Origin: Erinaceus europaeus | Lineage: Eukaryota > Chordata > Mammalia > Eulipotyphla > Erinaceidae | Assembly (NCBI RefSeq): GCF_950295315.1 | Contig: NC_080175.1 | Span: forward strand, 68,546,302-68,610,301 | Length of the DNA stretch: 64,000 nucleotides | Direction: 5' to 3' | In this document: one piece after another, positions 42,727 through 53,906 of the stretch | Position numbering within the stretch: position 1 is the first letter of the stretch | Layout: each line of letters opens with the position of its first letter | Position numbers and translations under genes: made by a program | Notes under the pieces: model-generated | What the model was told of the DNA's origin: nothing | Database searches by the model: none | What the model saw: only the letters and a program-made list of their open reading frames with translations

Positions 42727-42969
42727 ACAAAAGGTTAAATAGACTTGTTGATATGTAAAACTCTCCATTACCTTCTCTATTAGAAATGGTAGATCGCACA
42801 ATGGCTATGCTAATTATTCTCATGCCTGAGGTTTCCTCTCCAGCCCACACCTAGGGTGTGTCTCCATCTTGAATGGGTGTAACAAAAGGTTAAAAGACGT
42901 TGTTGATATGTAAAAGTCTCAAATTCCTTCTCTATTAGAAACGTTGGATCGTGCAGTAAATATGCTAAT
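42727..42969 (+). repeat. 88-bp direct duplication inside the LTR element
   Basis: Copies at 42727-42814 and 42882-42969 begin 'acaaaaggttaaa' and end 'atgctaat', with scattered mismatches. They lie upstream of the polypurine tract in the AT-rich half. Confidence 0.85.
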
Positions 42970-43220
42970 AACAAGTTTTGTTTCATAGTAAGTAAATTGC
43001 AGCTAGCTGCCTTTGGGACTCTAGGCCGTTCCCCACCCCCATGCAAATGCCCGTCGAGGCAAGTAGCCCCCCAGAGGCAAGAAATGTTTTTTTTTAAGCT
43101 GATAAAGTTTAGCCCACAGAGGCAGATATGGCCCCCTCAGGCTTTCCCTTGGCAACATGCTGGTTTTTGTTATATATGTTTCTGTTCACCCCACACCCTT
43201 GATACTATAGTCATTTAGTT

Positions 43221-43238
43221 AAAAAGAAAAGGGGGAAT
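43221..43238 (+). promoter_or_regulatory. Polypurine tract
   Basis: 'aaaaagaaaagggggaat' directly precedes the 3' LTR, the position for plus-strand priming. Confidence 0.85.
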
Positions 43239-43634
43239 TGTCGTATGCTTTACATTGGTTTGTTCTAGCCCTCCCCCGCCAAGAGAATTGGATCAGTCCA
43301 GTTAATTTCGCGGGCCCACTTGGCCCCGCCCCAAGGGACCCCGGTAGAGGGTTCCTGAGTTCGAGAGTGCCAGAGTTTTCAGAGGGTTCCCCAGTACGAG
43401 AGTTCCAGAGTTCCAGAGTTGGAGAGTTCCTGAGTTCGAGAGTAAGAGAGAGTGTGCTTGCGCCGCCGCAAAGAGACAGCAGAGTTCTGTTTGGTGATTA
43501 GTTTGTCTTAGTTTATGAATCGTTGTTCATGAATAAAGAAATACAGCTTCCCTGCCCAGCCGTTGTCTCTGCGTCTCTGTTCACCACCGCGAAGCCAACC
43601 CAGCCGGCTCAAGCCGTGCCGAATTTTAACAACA
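43239..43634 (+). repeat. 3' LTR of the non-autonomous element
   Basis: 396 bp, the same length as the 5' LTR. Six differences noticed: five involve a CpG in one of the two copies, and one is a change in the GA-rich patch near 43452. Confidence 0.93.
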
Positions 43635-43785
43635 GTCGGTCTATACTCCCAGTCTGCCTCTCTCTTTCCCTAGTAGAGTGGGTCTCTGGGGAAGCAGAGC
43701 TCCAGGACATATTGGTGGGGTCTTCAGTCCAGGGAAGCCTGGCTGGCATCCTGATGGCATCTGGAACCTGGAAATTTCACACTTT

Positions 43786-44174
43786 ATTTCATCCATACTA
43801 ACACATCAAATATGTCTCCCTAGATAATACATTATGGCCAAATATCCAAATACTTTCTATAATATGCTACAGAGAGAGAGAGAAAGAGCAGGAGTATGGG
43901 GGGGGGAGAATATTTTCTGGTTTGTCTTTCAATTTATAAACTATTTCTTACCACAGAATTATTTATGAACTTAGTCTGTGAGGCACTGTTATAAGTATCC
44001 GAATTATAGCGAAGTAGTTTATCAAAAGCCAATTAGAAGTGGTATTTGCTGCTTAAAAGACTGAATATGTTAAAATTTGTTTGTGGTAAGGGGGAAAACA
44101 TCCATTGGTGCATTGTAGATAGGTAATTTTCTCTCACAGATAAAAGAATAGATCAATGTCTGGGGCTAGTGTGT
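43786..44174. other. No recognisable gene
   Basis: AT-rich with a short GA patch at 43872-43912. Nothing else recognised. Confidence 0.45.
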
Positions 44175-44400
44175 ATGCTACAAGTATCAGAGCCTATGGA
44201 GCCTGTGGCAAAATCTTTTTTTTTTTTCTTTCTGTTTTTGACAGAGAATGAGAGAACAAGAGATAGAAAAAGAAACATTTGCAACACTCCCCCAGCACTT
44301 GTGAAGCTTCTTCCCTGCAGATGGGGACCAAGGACTTTAACTAAAGCCATCAAATACGTTAATGTGTGCACTACTGGGTGCATCAGGACCCAATGCAGGG
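44175..44400 (-). repeat. SINE of the second family, minus strand, diverged
   Basis: T-run at 44217-44229, then 'acagagaatgagagaacaag', 'cttccctgcagatggggacc' and a decayed head. Confidence 0.7.
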
Positions 44401-44848
44401 AAAGGCAAAGTCTTTTCACTCAGTGTTACCATCATCTCTAGTCCAAAATGAAATGTTTACATTCCGAGAATGATGCTGGATGGGACCAAGTAGAGGGAAA
44501 AGAACTCTTGTACATAATTACTTCAATCCCTTAAAACTGGCTACATATATTTCCCCCCGTTCTAATAGTCAAAGCTAGGTCTCAGATGAGCTGCTATCAG
44601 CTACAATGCATAGTTGCTTCAGAGGCTAGAAACTCTACTCTGAGCAACCATGCACCTAAGTAAAAATTAGTATATCATGGAAGAAAGAACTGACAGATAT
44701 GGGAAGTGACTGTCAATCTCTAGTACTTATTTTTGTGTTCCTGTATGTTTGTACGTTATTTTCCACACACAGTCATTCCTTCCACAAGAAAAATGATCCC
44801 AATTACCATCCAGGCACTGCTTTTAGTTCCGGGCCTATATTTCTTGGT

Positions 44849-44883
<35 letters not shown>

Positions 44884-45424
44884 TATGGTTTACTATGGTC
44901 CAGTGATAAAAATTAAGTGGTGAACTATTTGCCTCTTCATATTCATTACATGATGGTAGGTGTGCTGGCGCTCACTTATGCTGAAGATTTGGTAGTTGTT
45001 TTTCTCCAGAATCAGGATCCATATTGCTTACAGTTTCATCTTGGCCTCACTCACACAGTACACAATGGTAGGTAGCGTCCTCAAGGGTGGACTTGTAGAA
45101 GGCTGTCTCCAACTTCTATAATATTTTTAGATTCTCTGATGTCAGGACCTTGTGAAATAAAGCCATTAGCAACACCCTGTGTCTAACAGCTAACTCAAGC
45201 AAACAGAGCTCAGTTAAATGCTACAGGAGATAAAACAACTCCCCATGAACAACCTGCCATGCTAACAGATGGATGTTGATAGCAGTTTTCTGAAAAGCTT
45301 CACTGGACATCTGACAATATCCAGATGCCATTTTTCCAGCAAGTTATACAGGCAGGGCAGCCCACCAATGACTATGGTCATCTCTTCGCTGACAAGGTCA
45401 GAATCTCAGATTGGGGTTATATTT
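44401..45424. other. No gene; contains a (GT)n microsatellite at 44853-44882
   Basis: Unique-looking sequence. A GT run of about 30 bases is present. The right part (45270-45424) could be the degenerate start of the following L1, but I cannot support a boundary. Confidence 0.5.
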
Positions 45425-45875
45425 AGCAGCCACAATTTGGGAACAACCTATGTGTCCAACAACAGCTGAGGGGTTAAGGAAGTTGTGGTGCCTGAACACA
45501 ATGGAATATAACTCAGCTCTAAGAAATGATAATGAAATCCTTTACAACATGGATGGAACTGAAAGGAATCTTGTTAAGTGAAATAAGCCCAAAGGAGAGG
45601 GGAGAGTGTTTGATGAACTCACTCAGAAATGGGACTTAAGAATCTAAACAAAGGAAAATACAGAATGAAATATTGATAATCTGTGGTTTATTTCAGCAGA
45701 CTCTCAGAAAGAGGAGAGTATAAGAATGAGAAAGAGTTGGGGGACTGTGTCTTATGGTGGAGAGAGAGAATAATTTTATGGTGGATGAAGTGTGTTGATA
45801 CTTTTTGTAATCCTGTAACAAGAGTCTTGTAAATCAACATTCTCCTCAATAAAGTGATTTGGACAAAGAAAAAAA
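45425..45875 (+). mobile_element. Older L1 3' end, plus strand
   Basis: 'aatttgggaacaacctatgt', 'tgtccaacaacagctgaggg', 'gaacacaatggaatataact' and 'aatcaacattctcctcaata' are L1 C-terminal and 3' UTR phrases. Ends with an A-rich tail. Confidence 0.85.
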
Positions 45876-46119
45876 AGAAATCATCTCAGTCAGGGGGTGG
45901 GGCAGGGGGGTAGAGCCTCTCTTTGGAGGCTCTGCTTCATTCTTAATATCTGTTATTCTTACATTCTTTATAATCTTGGTCACTTCTTACTAACCAATTT
46001 TCCTTTATTCCAACCATTTATTATATCTGGAAATTCCTTACTTCTAACGTTTCTCTATTCAAAAAATTAGATGCTTTCTCTCTTGACTAGGTTATGCAAT
46101 GGAACATAAAGAAGTTACT

Positions 46120-46570
46120 CATATATGAATAATGTAAAATGCTCCAGCTCTCATGGAAAACAGTCTGGAGGTTCCTCAAAATATTGAAAATTAGCCTGCC
46201 ACATGATGCAGCAATTCCTCTCCTAAGGATCTATCCAAAGAAAACAGAAACACTCATATGGAGAGATCCATGCACACCTATGTTTATAATAGCATTATTT
46301 TAGCAGTTCAAACCTGAAAATAACTCAACTATCTAATGACAGATAAGTGATTAGGAAGAGTGTGGTGTATATACATGGTGAGACACTTCTCAGTTGTAAG
46401 GAATCATGAAATCTCTTTTGCTACAACTTGGATGGAACTTGAAGGAATCATGTTAAGTGAGGTAAACCAGAAGGAGAAGAGTGAATACCAAATGAACACA
46501 CTTGTAAGTTGGACTTAAGAAACAAAGAAAGGGAAAATACAGGCTGAAAATTTAATTAACTGTGGCCTAT
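46120..46570 (+). mobile_element. Older L1 3' end, second copy, plus strand
   Basis: 'catggaaaacagtctggagg', 'gcaattcctctcctaaggat', 'aacttggatggaacttgaag' are L1 phrases, older than the copies at 2.5 and 55 kb. It ends in a region with a diverged tail near 46570. Confidence 0.82.
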
Positions 46571-46689
46571 TAGAGAAGATACAAGAACTCTAAATAAGGG
46601 AGGAATTGTAAGGGAGGGTGGGTGCACCCAGTAGAGAACACACAGTACGACTGACACGGACAAGAGTCTCACACCAGTGTTATTCCATT

Positions 46690-46915
46690 GCTCCTGTTTT
46701 TGTCTTCCTTTTAATTTCTTGCAAAGAAAGAAAAAGAAGAGAAATATTGAGGAAGAGAGCATGTGAGCAAGAGAAGGAAAGGCCACTTCAGCATGCATTC
46801 ACCTTTTCTGGTGCCTTGCAAGGTGCTCCCTTATGGTTCCTGGGGCTTGAACCCATGTCTTCATACATAGTAAAAGATGCACTATTCTATGTGCTGTCTC
46901 CGAGACCTGAACCAT
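46690..46915 (-). repeat. Degenerate SINE, minus strand
   Basis: 'aaagaaagaaaaagaagaga', 'tggttcctggggcttgaacc' and a decayed tRNA head near 46905. Confidence 0.6.
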
Positions 46916-46979
46916 ATTCTAAATTAACCTTCCACCTGAAAGAGGAACTATTCTTTGGCTGCCCTCCTCTTTTTTGTTG

Positions 46980-47560
46980 TTTTTGTTAGTAATTTAATGA
47001 TAATTAATAAGATTGTGGGACAAGATGGATACAATTCCACACAGTTACCACCACGAGAATTCCATACCCCCTCCCCTCCATTGGATATTTCTCTATTCTA
47101 TGTCCCTCTGGGAGTATGGACCAAAAATCTTTATGGTGACCAGAAGGTAGAAGGTCTGGCCTTTGTAATTGCTTTTCTGCCAGACTTGGATGTTGATAGG
47201 TTGATCCATAACCCCCACCCTGTTTCTATCTTTCCCTAGTGGGGTAGGGCTCTGAGGAGGTCAGGTTTCCCAGGGAAGTCAGGTTGGTGTCATGGTAGAA
47301 TCTGCAGCTTGGTGGCTGAAGAGCACTAAGAAGAAAAGTAGGACAAGTTGTTTAATAAATCAGGAACCTAAAGGTAAGAGTATAACAGGTGAAATTTGGG
47401 GTCTTCATTATAGAAAAAGCTAGGAAGTCTATTTTAGATCTATTCCAAGAAGCCCATGACTTTGCTAATTTTTGCTTGAGCCCGACAGCTAACATGAAGG
47501 TGGGAGTACTGTTTTGAAGGATGTGTCAGAGTTGAGAATAGGACTAGAAAGCTGGATGAG
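46980..47560 (-). repeat. R-unit copy h, 5'-truncated and diverged, minus strand
   Basis: 'attccacacagttaccacca', 'gtagaaggtctggcctttgt', 'ttgataggttgatccataac' and 'aggactagaaagctggatga' align in order with copy e, with many differences. Confidence 0.82.
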
Positions 47561-47929
47561 GGCAGACTGAAAGCAGGAAATGAATTTGTTAGAGGCATGT
47601 CTCCATAAAGAGTAAAGAGACAGGATTGTCATCAGAGACAGGGACAGAAACCTATGTAAAACAATTCTACTTCAACCAAATCTTTCAAGAATTTCTTTGT
47701 CCTTTCTTCACAGATTGATGGTTGATGATTAATTTGCTTAAAAATGTGTATAAATTCACTGCTACAGTTATCCCCGAGATTCTATGTTCTGTATACCTTC
47801 GTGAAATTCAATTCACCTTTTCTCTTGATTATCTCTCTCATGTTGACTGTTTTGAGGACAGCCAAAGGAAGTAAGAGTGAGATTATTTGAAAGTTTTCCC
47901 TGGTTCAGAATGTGAACATCACCATACAA
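47561..47929. other. No recognisable feature
   Basis: Unique-looking sequence between the R-unit and the L1. Confidence 0.45.
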
Positions 47930-49454
47930 TGTGTGTGTGAGATCATCCCATATCCATCCTTCTCTTTCTGATGTATCTCACTTCACATGATTTCTTCAAG
48001 CTCCATCCAAGATGGGCTGATCACCATTTTTACTCTGAAAATGAGCAATAGTTCTAGTTTATCTATCTCTTCATTTAGCTCTCTTATTTCTTTATTGATT
48101 TTCTGCCTGGATGATCTGTCAAGTTGAGAGAAGATGATGTTGCAGTCCCCTACTATTACTGTGTTGCTGCTAATATATTGCTGTAGCTCTTTCAGTAGAT
48201 GTCTGCTGTATTTAGATGGCCTCTCATTGGGTACATAGATGTTAATAATTGTTAAGTCCTCTTGATTGATTTATCCTCTGTGCACTAAGTAATGTCCATC
48301 CCTATCTTTTTAAATTTATTTATCTTTTTTATTTATTTTAATTTATTTTATTTAATTTATCTTTTAAAATATTTTAAGGTCTATCATGTCAGATATGAGA
48401 AAAGCTATTCCTGCCCTTTTTATGGTCCATTGGCTTGTCTGATAGCTTTCTATCCTTTCACTTTGAGTCCGTGTTTGTCTTATTGAGTTAGATGGGTTTC
48501 CTGCAGATAGCATATGGTTAGGTTGTGTTTTCTGAAACATCTTCCTATTCTGTGCCTTTCAATAGGTGAATTCAGGCCATTGATATTTATTGATATCATA
48601 GATTGAAGATATTTTAATGCCATATTGTAGATTTTTAGAGTGTTATGATATATGGCATATTTATGTGACCTGGTTGTTTATAGGAGACCTTTTAGAACTT
48701 CTTTCAGGGCAGGCTTGGTGATAATTGATTCTTTCAACTTTTGCTTGACTGAGAAGGTTTTTATGTCTTCATCTAGTCTGAATGAAGACTGTCTAGCAGG
48801 ATACAGTAGTCTTGGTTGAAAGCCTTTCTCATTGAGCACTTGATAGACATCTTGCTATTCCCTTATGGCCTTTAATGTTTCTATGGAGAAATCTTCTGCT
48901 AATCTTATGGGTTTTCCTCTGTAGGTGACTCTTTCCTCTTGAAGCCTTCAGGATTCATTCTTTATCTTTATTCCTTTTCATTCTAAATATGAGGTGTCTT
49001 GATGTCTTTAAGTCTGGGTTAATTCTGTTTGTGATCCTCTGGGCTTCTTGAAACTTTATGTCTAGATTAGGAAAGTTCCAGCAATGCTCACTCCCCCTCC
49101 CTCTCTTTCTTCCTCTGGTAAGCCAATAATCCATATATTATTTCTTTTGAAGTCATCCTATATGTTTCTGTTGTTGTTTTCAATATCTTTCAATATCTTT
49201 TTGAGACCTCTTACTTCTTTTTTAGTTTTCTCTAATTTGTCCTCAATCTTGTTAATTGTTTTCTGTCTCATTTATTCTATTCTCTTTCCTTTCTTTTGTT
49301 TTCTGCAGCTCAGCTACTTTGTTACCCTGTTCTGATACTGTATTAGCTTGTTCAGCTAGTTGTTCTCTTAGATCAACTATGTAAGCTTTCAGCTCTCTAG
49401 TTACCTTGAGATAGTTAGTGCTTTCTTTCAGAATCTCATTTGTTTCAGCATTTC

Positions 49455-49744
49455 CTTTTTTGTTTACTTCTTTTTAAAATTTATTTATTCCCTTTTGTTC
49501 CCTTGTTGTAGTTATTATTGTTGTTGTTCTTGATGTCATTGTTGTTGGATAGGACGGAGAGAAATGGAGACAGGAGTAGAGACAGAAAGAGGGAGAGAAA
49601 AATAGACACCTGAAGACCTACTTCACTGCTTGTGAAACAACTCCCCTGCAGGTGGGGAGCCGGGGGCTCAAACCAGGACCCTTATGCTGGTCCTTGTCCT
49701 TTGTGCCATGTGTGCTCAACCTGCTCTGCTACTGCCCGACTCCC
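49455..49744 (-). repeat. Hedgehog-type tRNA SINE (short form) with 14-bp TSD, minus strand
   Basis: The perfect duplication 'tgtttcagcatttc' lies at 49441-49454 and 49745-49758. The SINE interrupts L1 ORF1. Confidence 0.94.
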
Positions 49745-49918
49745 TGTTTCAGCATTTCTGATTACAGTTCTTTCAAACTGTTTCCTCACTCCTGTGATTA
49801 ATTCCTCAATTAGCGTTTGGATATTGATCTCATTCTTCTGTGCTTCTGCCTTTGGGGGGATTTTAGCTGGGTTTTTGTCCTGGGTCATTTCTCCAATGTT
49901 TCTTCTTGATTTAACCAT
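49682..49918 (-). pseudogene. L1 ORF1p N-terminal fragment
   Basis: The frame starts 'MVKSRRNIGEMTQDKNPAKI' and continues 'NIQTLIEELITGVRKQFERT', a charged N-terminal region of L1 ORF1p, until it runs into the SINE at 49758. ORF1p is the L1 RNA-binding chaperone. The remainder of ORF1 continues beyond the SINE (49440 to ~48690) with frame breaks. Confidence 0.8.
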
Positions 49919-50194
49919 TATATATAGTGTATTATGAGGTCCTTCTCTCAGTAATTTTCAATCCACTGATCATTCTTGCCTGGATTCACTTGTGTCTAAG
50001 TAAGGTACTTAAAGAGTTCATAGTTGTGGAAATTAGTAGTTGATTCAATGTTATCTCAATTCCTGAGTTGAAGCATAATGGCTGTTAAAGATTCTTTTGT
50101 TCTTTTTCTTCCCTATAGGCTACGGTAGCCTGAGGACTTTTTTACCTATAAATAGGTTCTTTAGCTTAATCACTTACTCTTGATCAAGAGATAA

Positions 50195-50345
50195 ATCAGG
50201 GTGTGAGAGAGATAGTACAGTAGTTATGCAAAGAGACTCCGACACCACAAGGATCCAAAGCCCCGGGCTCAATTCAGCTTTTCTGCCAGCAGCCAGAACC
50301 AAGCTGGGTAGCCTTGTCTGGCTCTGCAGGTTTCTAAATAAGTCC
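50195..50345 (+). repeat. SINE-like segment in the L1 5' UTR region, uncertain
   Basis: 'agagatagtacagtagttat' and 'caaagccccgggctcaattc' recall the third SINE family, but it could equally be L1 5' UTR sequence. Confidence 0.35.
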
Positions 50346-50851
50346 CGTTTATAGTCTCTGGGTTCTGAGGCAATTATTCACCGTGTTCTCATTAGGAGAA
50401 CAATGGGGAAAGGCTCCCACTATACAGCCTCACCTCTAGTCCACCAGGGTGTAGATCTTCTCCTGAGTTTCCCTGTCAGTTCTCTGTCCCCCTATGTCAG
50501 TACAGGGCCTCCCCACTGCTGCTCCAGCCTCCAAGGGGCAGTTTCAGTGGAGATTCACATTGTATTGGTGAACATTAGGGGTGTTCTCTACTCTGTTCAA
50601 GAGTCTTTTTTGTTGGTAAAACAGACTGGAGGTTGCGCCTCAACCAGCAAACTGCCGAACTGTCACCAGCCACTCAGGAGCTGACATGGGTTTTAACCCC
50701 AGGAGTCTCTCCTTAGGCTGTTCTCTGTCCATGAGCCACACGTTTTCACTCACCTGTGATTTGGTAGGTTCCCAAAGTAGTTCAAGTCTCATTCTGTTGC
50801 AGTCTCCAGTGATCTTTAATATTCAAAACTATATATATATGTCTGTGTCAA

Positions 50852-51914
50852 CTTTTTTAAAATTTCTTTATTGGGGAATTAATGATTTACATTCGACAGT
50901 AAATATAATAGTTTGTACATGCATAACATTTCTCAGTTTTCCATATAACAATACAACCCCCACTAGGTCCTCCGTCATCCTTTTTGGACCTGTATTCTCC
51001 CCCCACACACACTCCATAGTCTTCTACTTTAGTGCAATATGCTAATTCCAGTTCAGGTTCTACTTGTGCTTTCTCTTCTGATCTTGTTTATCAACTTCTG
51101 TCAGAGAGTAAGATCATCCCATATTCATCCTTCTGTTTCTGACTTATTTCACTTAACATGAATTTTTCAAGGTCCATCCAAGTTCGGCTGAAAAGGGTGA
51201 AGTTACCATTTTGTATAGCTGAGTAGTATTCCTTTGTGTATATATATCACAACTTGCTCAGCCACTCATCTGTTGTTGGACACCTGGGTTGCTTCCAGGT
51301 TTTAGCTATTACAAATTGTGCTGCTAAGAACATAGTGTACACAGATCTTTTTGGATGGGTGTGTTGGGTTCCTTAGGATAGATCCCCAGGAGAGGAATTG
51401 CAGGATCTTAGAGTAGGTCCATTTCTAGCCTTCTGAGAGTTCTCCAGATTGTTCTCCACAGAGGTTGGATCAATTTACATTCCCACCAGCAGTGCAGGAG
51501 TGTTCTTTGACTACACAACCTGTCTCTGTCCCCTGGTGTCAGCACAGTCCCCCCTCCCCCCACTCCACTGCTCCAGATTCTGAGGTCAGTAGCAATGGAG
51601 ACTCACAGCTGCATTTGGTGAGTCTTAGGGGAGTCCTCTCCTCCCTTTACCTATCCCCTTGTTGGCAAAACAGACTGGAGGTGGTGTTTAACTGGTAAAT
51701 TGCCTGACTGTTACCAGCCACTTAATCTCTCCCTAGGCTCCTCTCGGTCCATGAGCCACATATGTTTGCACTCGCTGGTCATTTGGTGGGCTCCTGAAGT
51801 CGTTCTAGTCCTGTTGTTGCGGTCCCAGGTGGTCTCCTTTGGTATTCCTAGTTGACTCAGGAGAGGAGAGAAGAGAAACACAGCTGCTGCTGCTCCGTAG
51901 CTCTGCCTCCAAAA
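50852..51914 (-). mobile_element. Mini-L1: 5' UTR joined directly to the 3' end, minus strand
   Basis: Positions 50852-51497 are the L1 3' UTR and ORF2 C-terminus; 51498-51914 match the L1 5' UTR (compare 50430-50830, including 'gaaaccagtctggaggt'-like 'aacagactggaggt'). All of ORF1 and most of ORF2 are absent. Its 5' end, ending 'tccgtagctctgcctccaaa', extends further than the neighbouring copy's. Confidence 0.85.
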
Positions 51915-52124
51915 CAATATATTTTTTATTTTCTAACACTACAAAGCTTCTCACTCTAAAAAGGTGACTAAAGTGTATTATTTTAAAGTAATACTTGGAG
52001 GAATGATAGCCTTACTTAGACATAGATCTTTCAATGTGTTTAGTTTCAGAAACTGCTTTTTTAACTTCTGTTTTATAACAGTTTTAAGAACATAGGTAAC
52101 ATCTATGTGGCTGAGATTGTTTTT
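51915..52124. other. No recognisable feature
   Basis: AT-rich sequence between L1 copies. Confidence 0.45.
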
Positions 52125-52450
52125 TCATCCATTTTATTAAAGGATTGGTGGTTACAGTACAGTTGTTGACACATGGGTACAGTCATTCCTCTCCCCATGA
52201 TAGATGTCTGCAGAGTGTTCTAAGTACAATTTAAGTCCTTATCCATTATCAAAAACCCAAGGCCCTCTTCACCCCCTCCCTCCCTCCCTCCCTTCCTTTC
52301 TCAGAATCCTTTGCTTTGGTGCAGTACACACATACCCTGTCCAAGGTTAACTTTGCATTTTCCTTTTCTGAACTAATTTCCCAAGTTCAACCTATATGTG
52401 AGATCTTCTGGTGATTGAGACAATTCTTTCAACCTTTCATCTCACTTTGT
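52125..52450 (-). mobile_element. Older L1 3' UTR, minus strand
   Basis: 'cattttattaaaggattggt', 'tttgctttggtgcagtacac' and 'tatgtgagatcttctggtga' are complements of an L1 3' UTR. A (CCCT)n run is at 52270-52298. Confidence 0.75.
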
Positions 52451-53399
52451 CCTCCAAAACATCAAGCATGTTATGGGTCTCCAGACAGGAAAGGACAACA
52501 GAGACAAAGAGAGAGATTCTTTTTATATAGAGATAAGAAACCAGAGAATATAATACTCTTATTTTTACAAAGTCATCTTGCAAAAGGGCAATTGTGTACC
52601 ACAGTTTAGAACAATTTATATCTTTGTTACTGGCCAGACAAGCTACATAGGGAATCTGAGATGAGTCACTTCAACATTTTAGCATGTACATGGCCTGATA
52701 AAACTGAGTTTTACAGAAAATGATAACACTTTGACAGTGTGTATTTTTAAAGGCACTTTTTTCTTTTTACAAAACTCTAAAAGTACTTTACATTTGAAAC
52801 ACTGAAAGCTCAAAAGAAAAGAGTTGGAAATCTGAAGCAGTGGGAAGCATAGATCAATTTGGGAGTAATTACTTCAATTATTTCTAATAAAATCATTTTG
52901 TACTAAGTGAAAATAGTCTTAGGTTTTAAACATGCATTGAGGATTAAGAGTGGCAGGCTAAAGCCTTTATCTTTGTGTGTGTGTGTGTGTATACCCTATT
53001 GTTCTATGTTGAGTTAATAGATGGTTGTAGTTTTTTGAGACAAAGGAAAGTATATAATTGTATAGGCTAACCAAGAGGGATAGCCAGATCTGTTTTTTCT
53101 TAAGTACAGTCATATTGCAACAGTAGAAAAGGTTGGTAAATTCTGTCTAATAGTCATGTCCTATTCATGTGATCCTAACTCCATATTCTCAAATTTGTTG
53201 TGATACTTGGACTTGTGGTACACAAGACAGACTCTGACGCCAGTTTTAAATCTCACCTCAAAGATTATTAAACTATGTGATCATTGTGTCATTCACTTAA
53301 CCTTTCTGGAACTCACTTCCCATCTTGATGTAATGGGAATGATAATAATGCCTATATTATTGTATGGGTATTGGGATCAAGTCAGCTGAGATATGTAAA
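52451..53399. other. No recognisable gene; short (GT)n at 52974-52992
   Basis: Unique-looking AT-rich sequence. Confidence 0.5.
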
Positions 53400-53582
53400 T
53401 TTTCAGGTGCTCACTGGCACTTCACTGCTCCAGGATGACTTCATCAGACAGACAGAAACAGAGACAGAGAGAAAGATAACATAGTCTGTAAGCTACATCA
53501 GTGCCAGTGCAGTGATGGCTGAGCTTGAACCTGGGTCATACCCAAGGCAAAGCAATGCACTCACTATCCATGTGAGCTTTCT
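53400..53582 (-). repeat. SINE, minus strand, diverged
   Basis: 'actgctccaggatgacttca', 'gacagacagaaacagagaca', 'cttgaacctgggtcataccc' and a decayed head near 53575. Confidence 0.65.
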
Positions 53583-53906
53583 TACTAAGTCAGAATATGT
53601 ACTGTATATAGATCAGTATTTGTCAATTCAGTAGTGCTAAGTTTAGTTCTTATTGTTAGCTTTCTCCCATCTATAATGCTTTATATTTCTATGGTTTCTA
53701 TATTCTGCTCTGTAAGGAAATGTGAACCACTGATGTTTTGCATTTCAGTGCCATTATAAGCTTTGACATCATGCTACAAATAATGTAATGGCTTAGGTTT
53801 GTAATTTATGTCGTGTAGACACAAACTTGCAAAAAAAATAATAATAATGTAGCCAAACTGCAAATGGCCTCTAAGTCTTTGTGAGAAACATCTAGAATGG
53901 TTATTG
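53583..53906. other. No recognisable feature
   Basis: AT-rich unique-looking sequence. Confidence 0.45.

Larger units (their letters stand above)
41278..43634 (+). mobile_element. Non-autonomous LTR retroelement, two 396-bp LTRs and 1.57-kb interior
   Basis: A complete-looking provirus-type insertion of 2357 bp with 6-bp TSD GTCGGT at 41272-41277 and 43635-43640. LTRs are in direct orientation with TG...CA ends. After the 5' LTR, two bases separate it from a 'TGGCG' start of a primer-binding site. A polypurine tract lies immediately before the 3' LTR. There is no gag, protease, polymerase or env frame, so it depends on another element's proteins. 6-bp TSD and the first bases of the primer site fit a class II (ERVK-like, lysine-type primer) lineage; this is inference. 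Confidence 0.93.
41038..43771 (-). repeat. R-unit copy g, 5'-truncated with TSD, split by the LTR element, minus strand
   Basis: The left part is 41038-41277 and the right part 43635-43771. Joined, they match copy d. The whole is flanked by a 14-bp duplication 'aaatttcacacttt' at 41024-41037 and 43772-43785. It was thus inserted by an L1-like mechanism before the LTR element arrived. Confidence 0.92.
47930..50830 (-). mobile_element. L1, internally deleted: 5' UTR, ORF1, ORF2 start, then a short 3' piece; minus strand
   Basis: On the minus strand: 5' UTR (~50830-49920), ORF1 (start at 49918; C-terminal block near 48690), ORF2 start at about 48623, endonuclease sequence to about 48033, then a direct jump to ORF2 C-terminal/3' sequence (48032-47930). 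About 3 kb of ORF2 is missing compared with the 55-kb copy. ORF1 is split by a SINE at 49455-49744. Confidence 0.85.
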
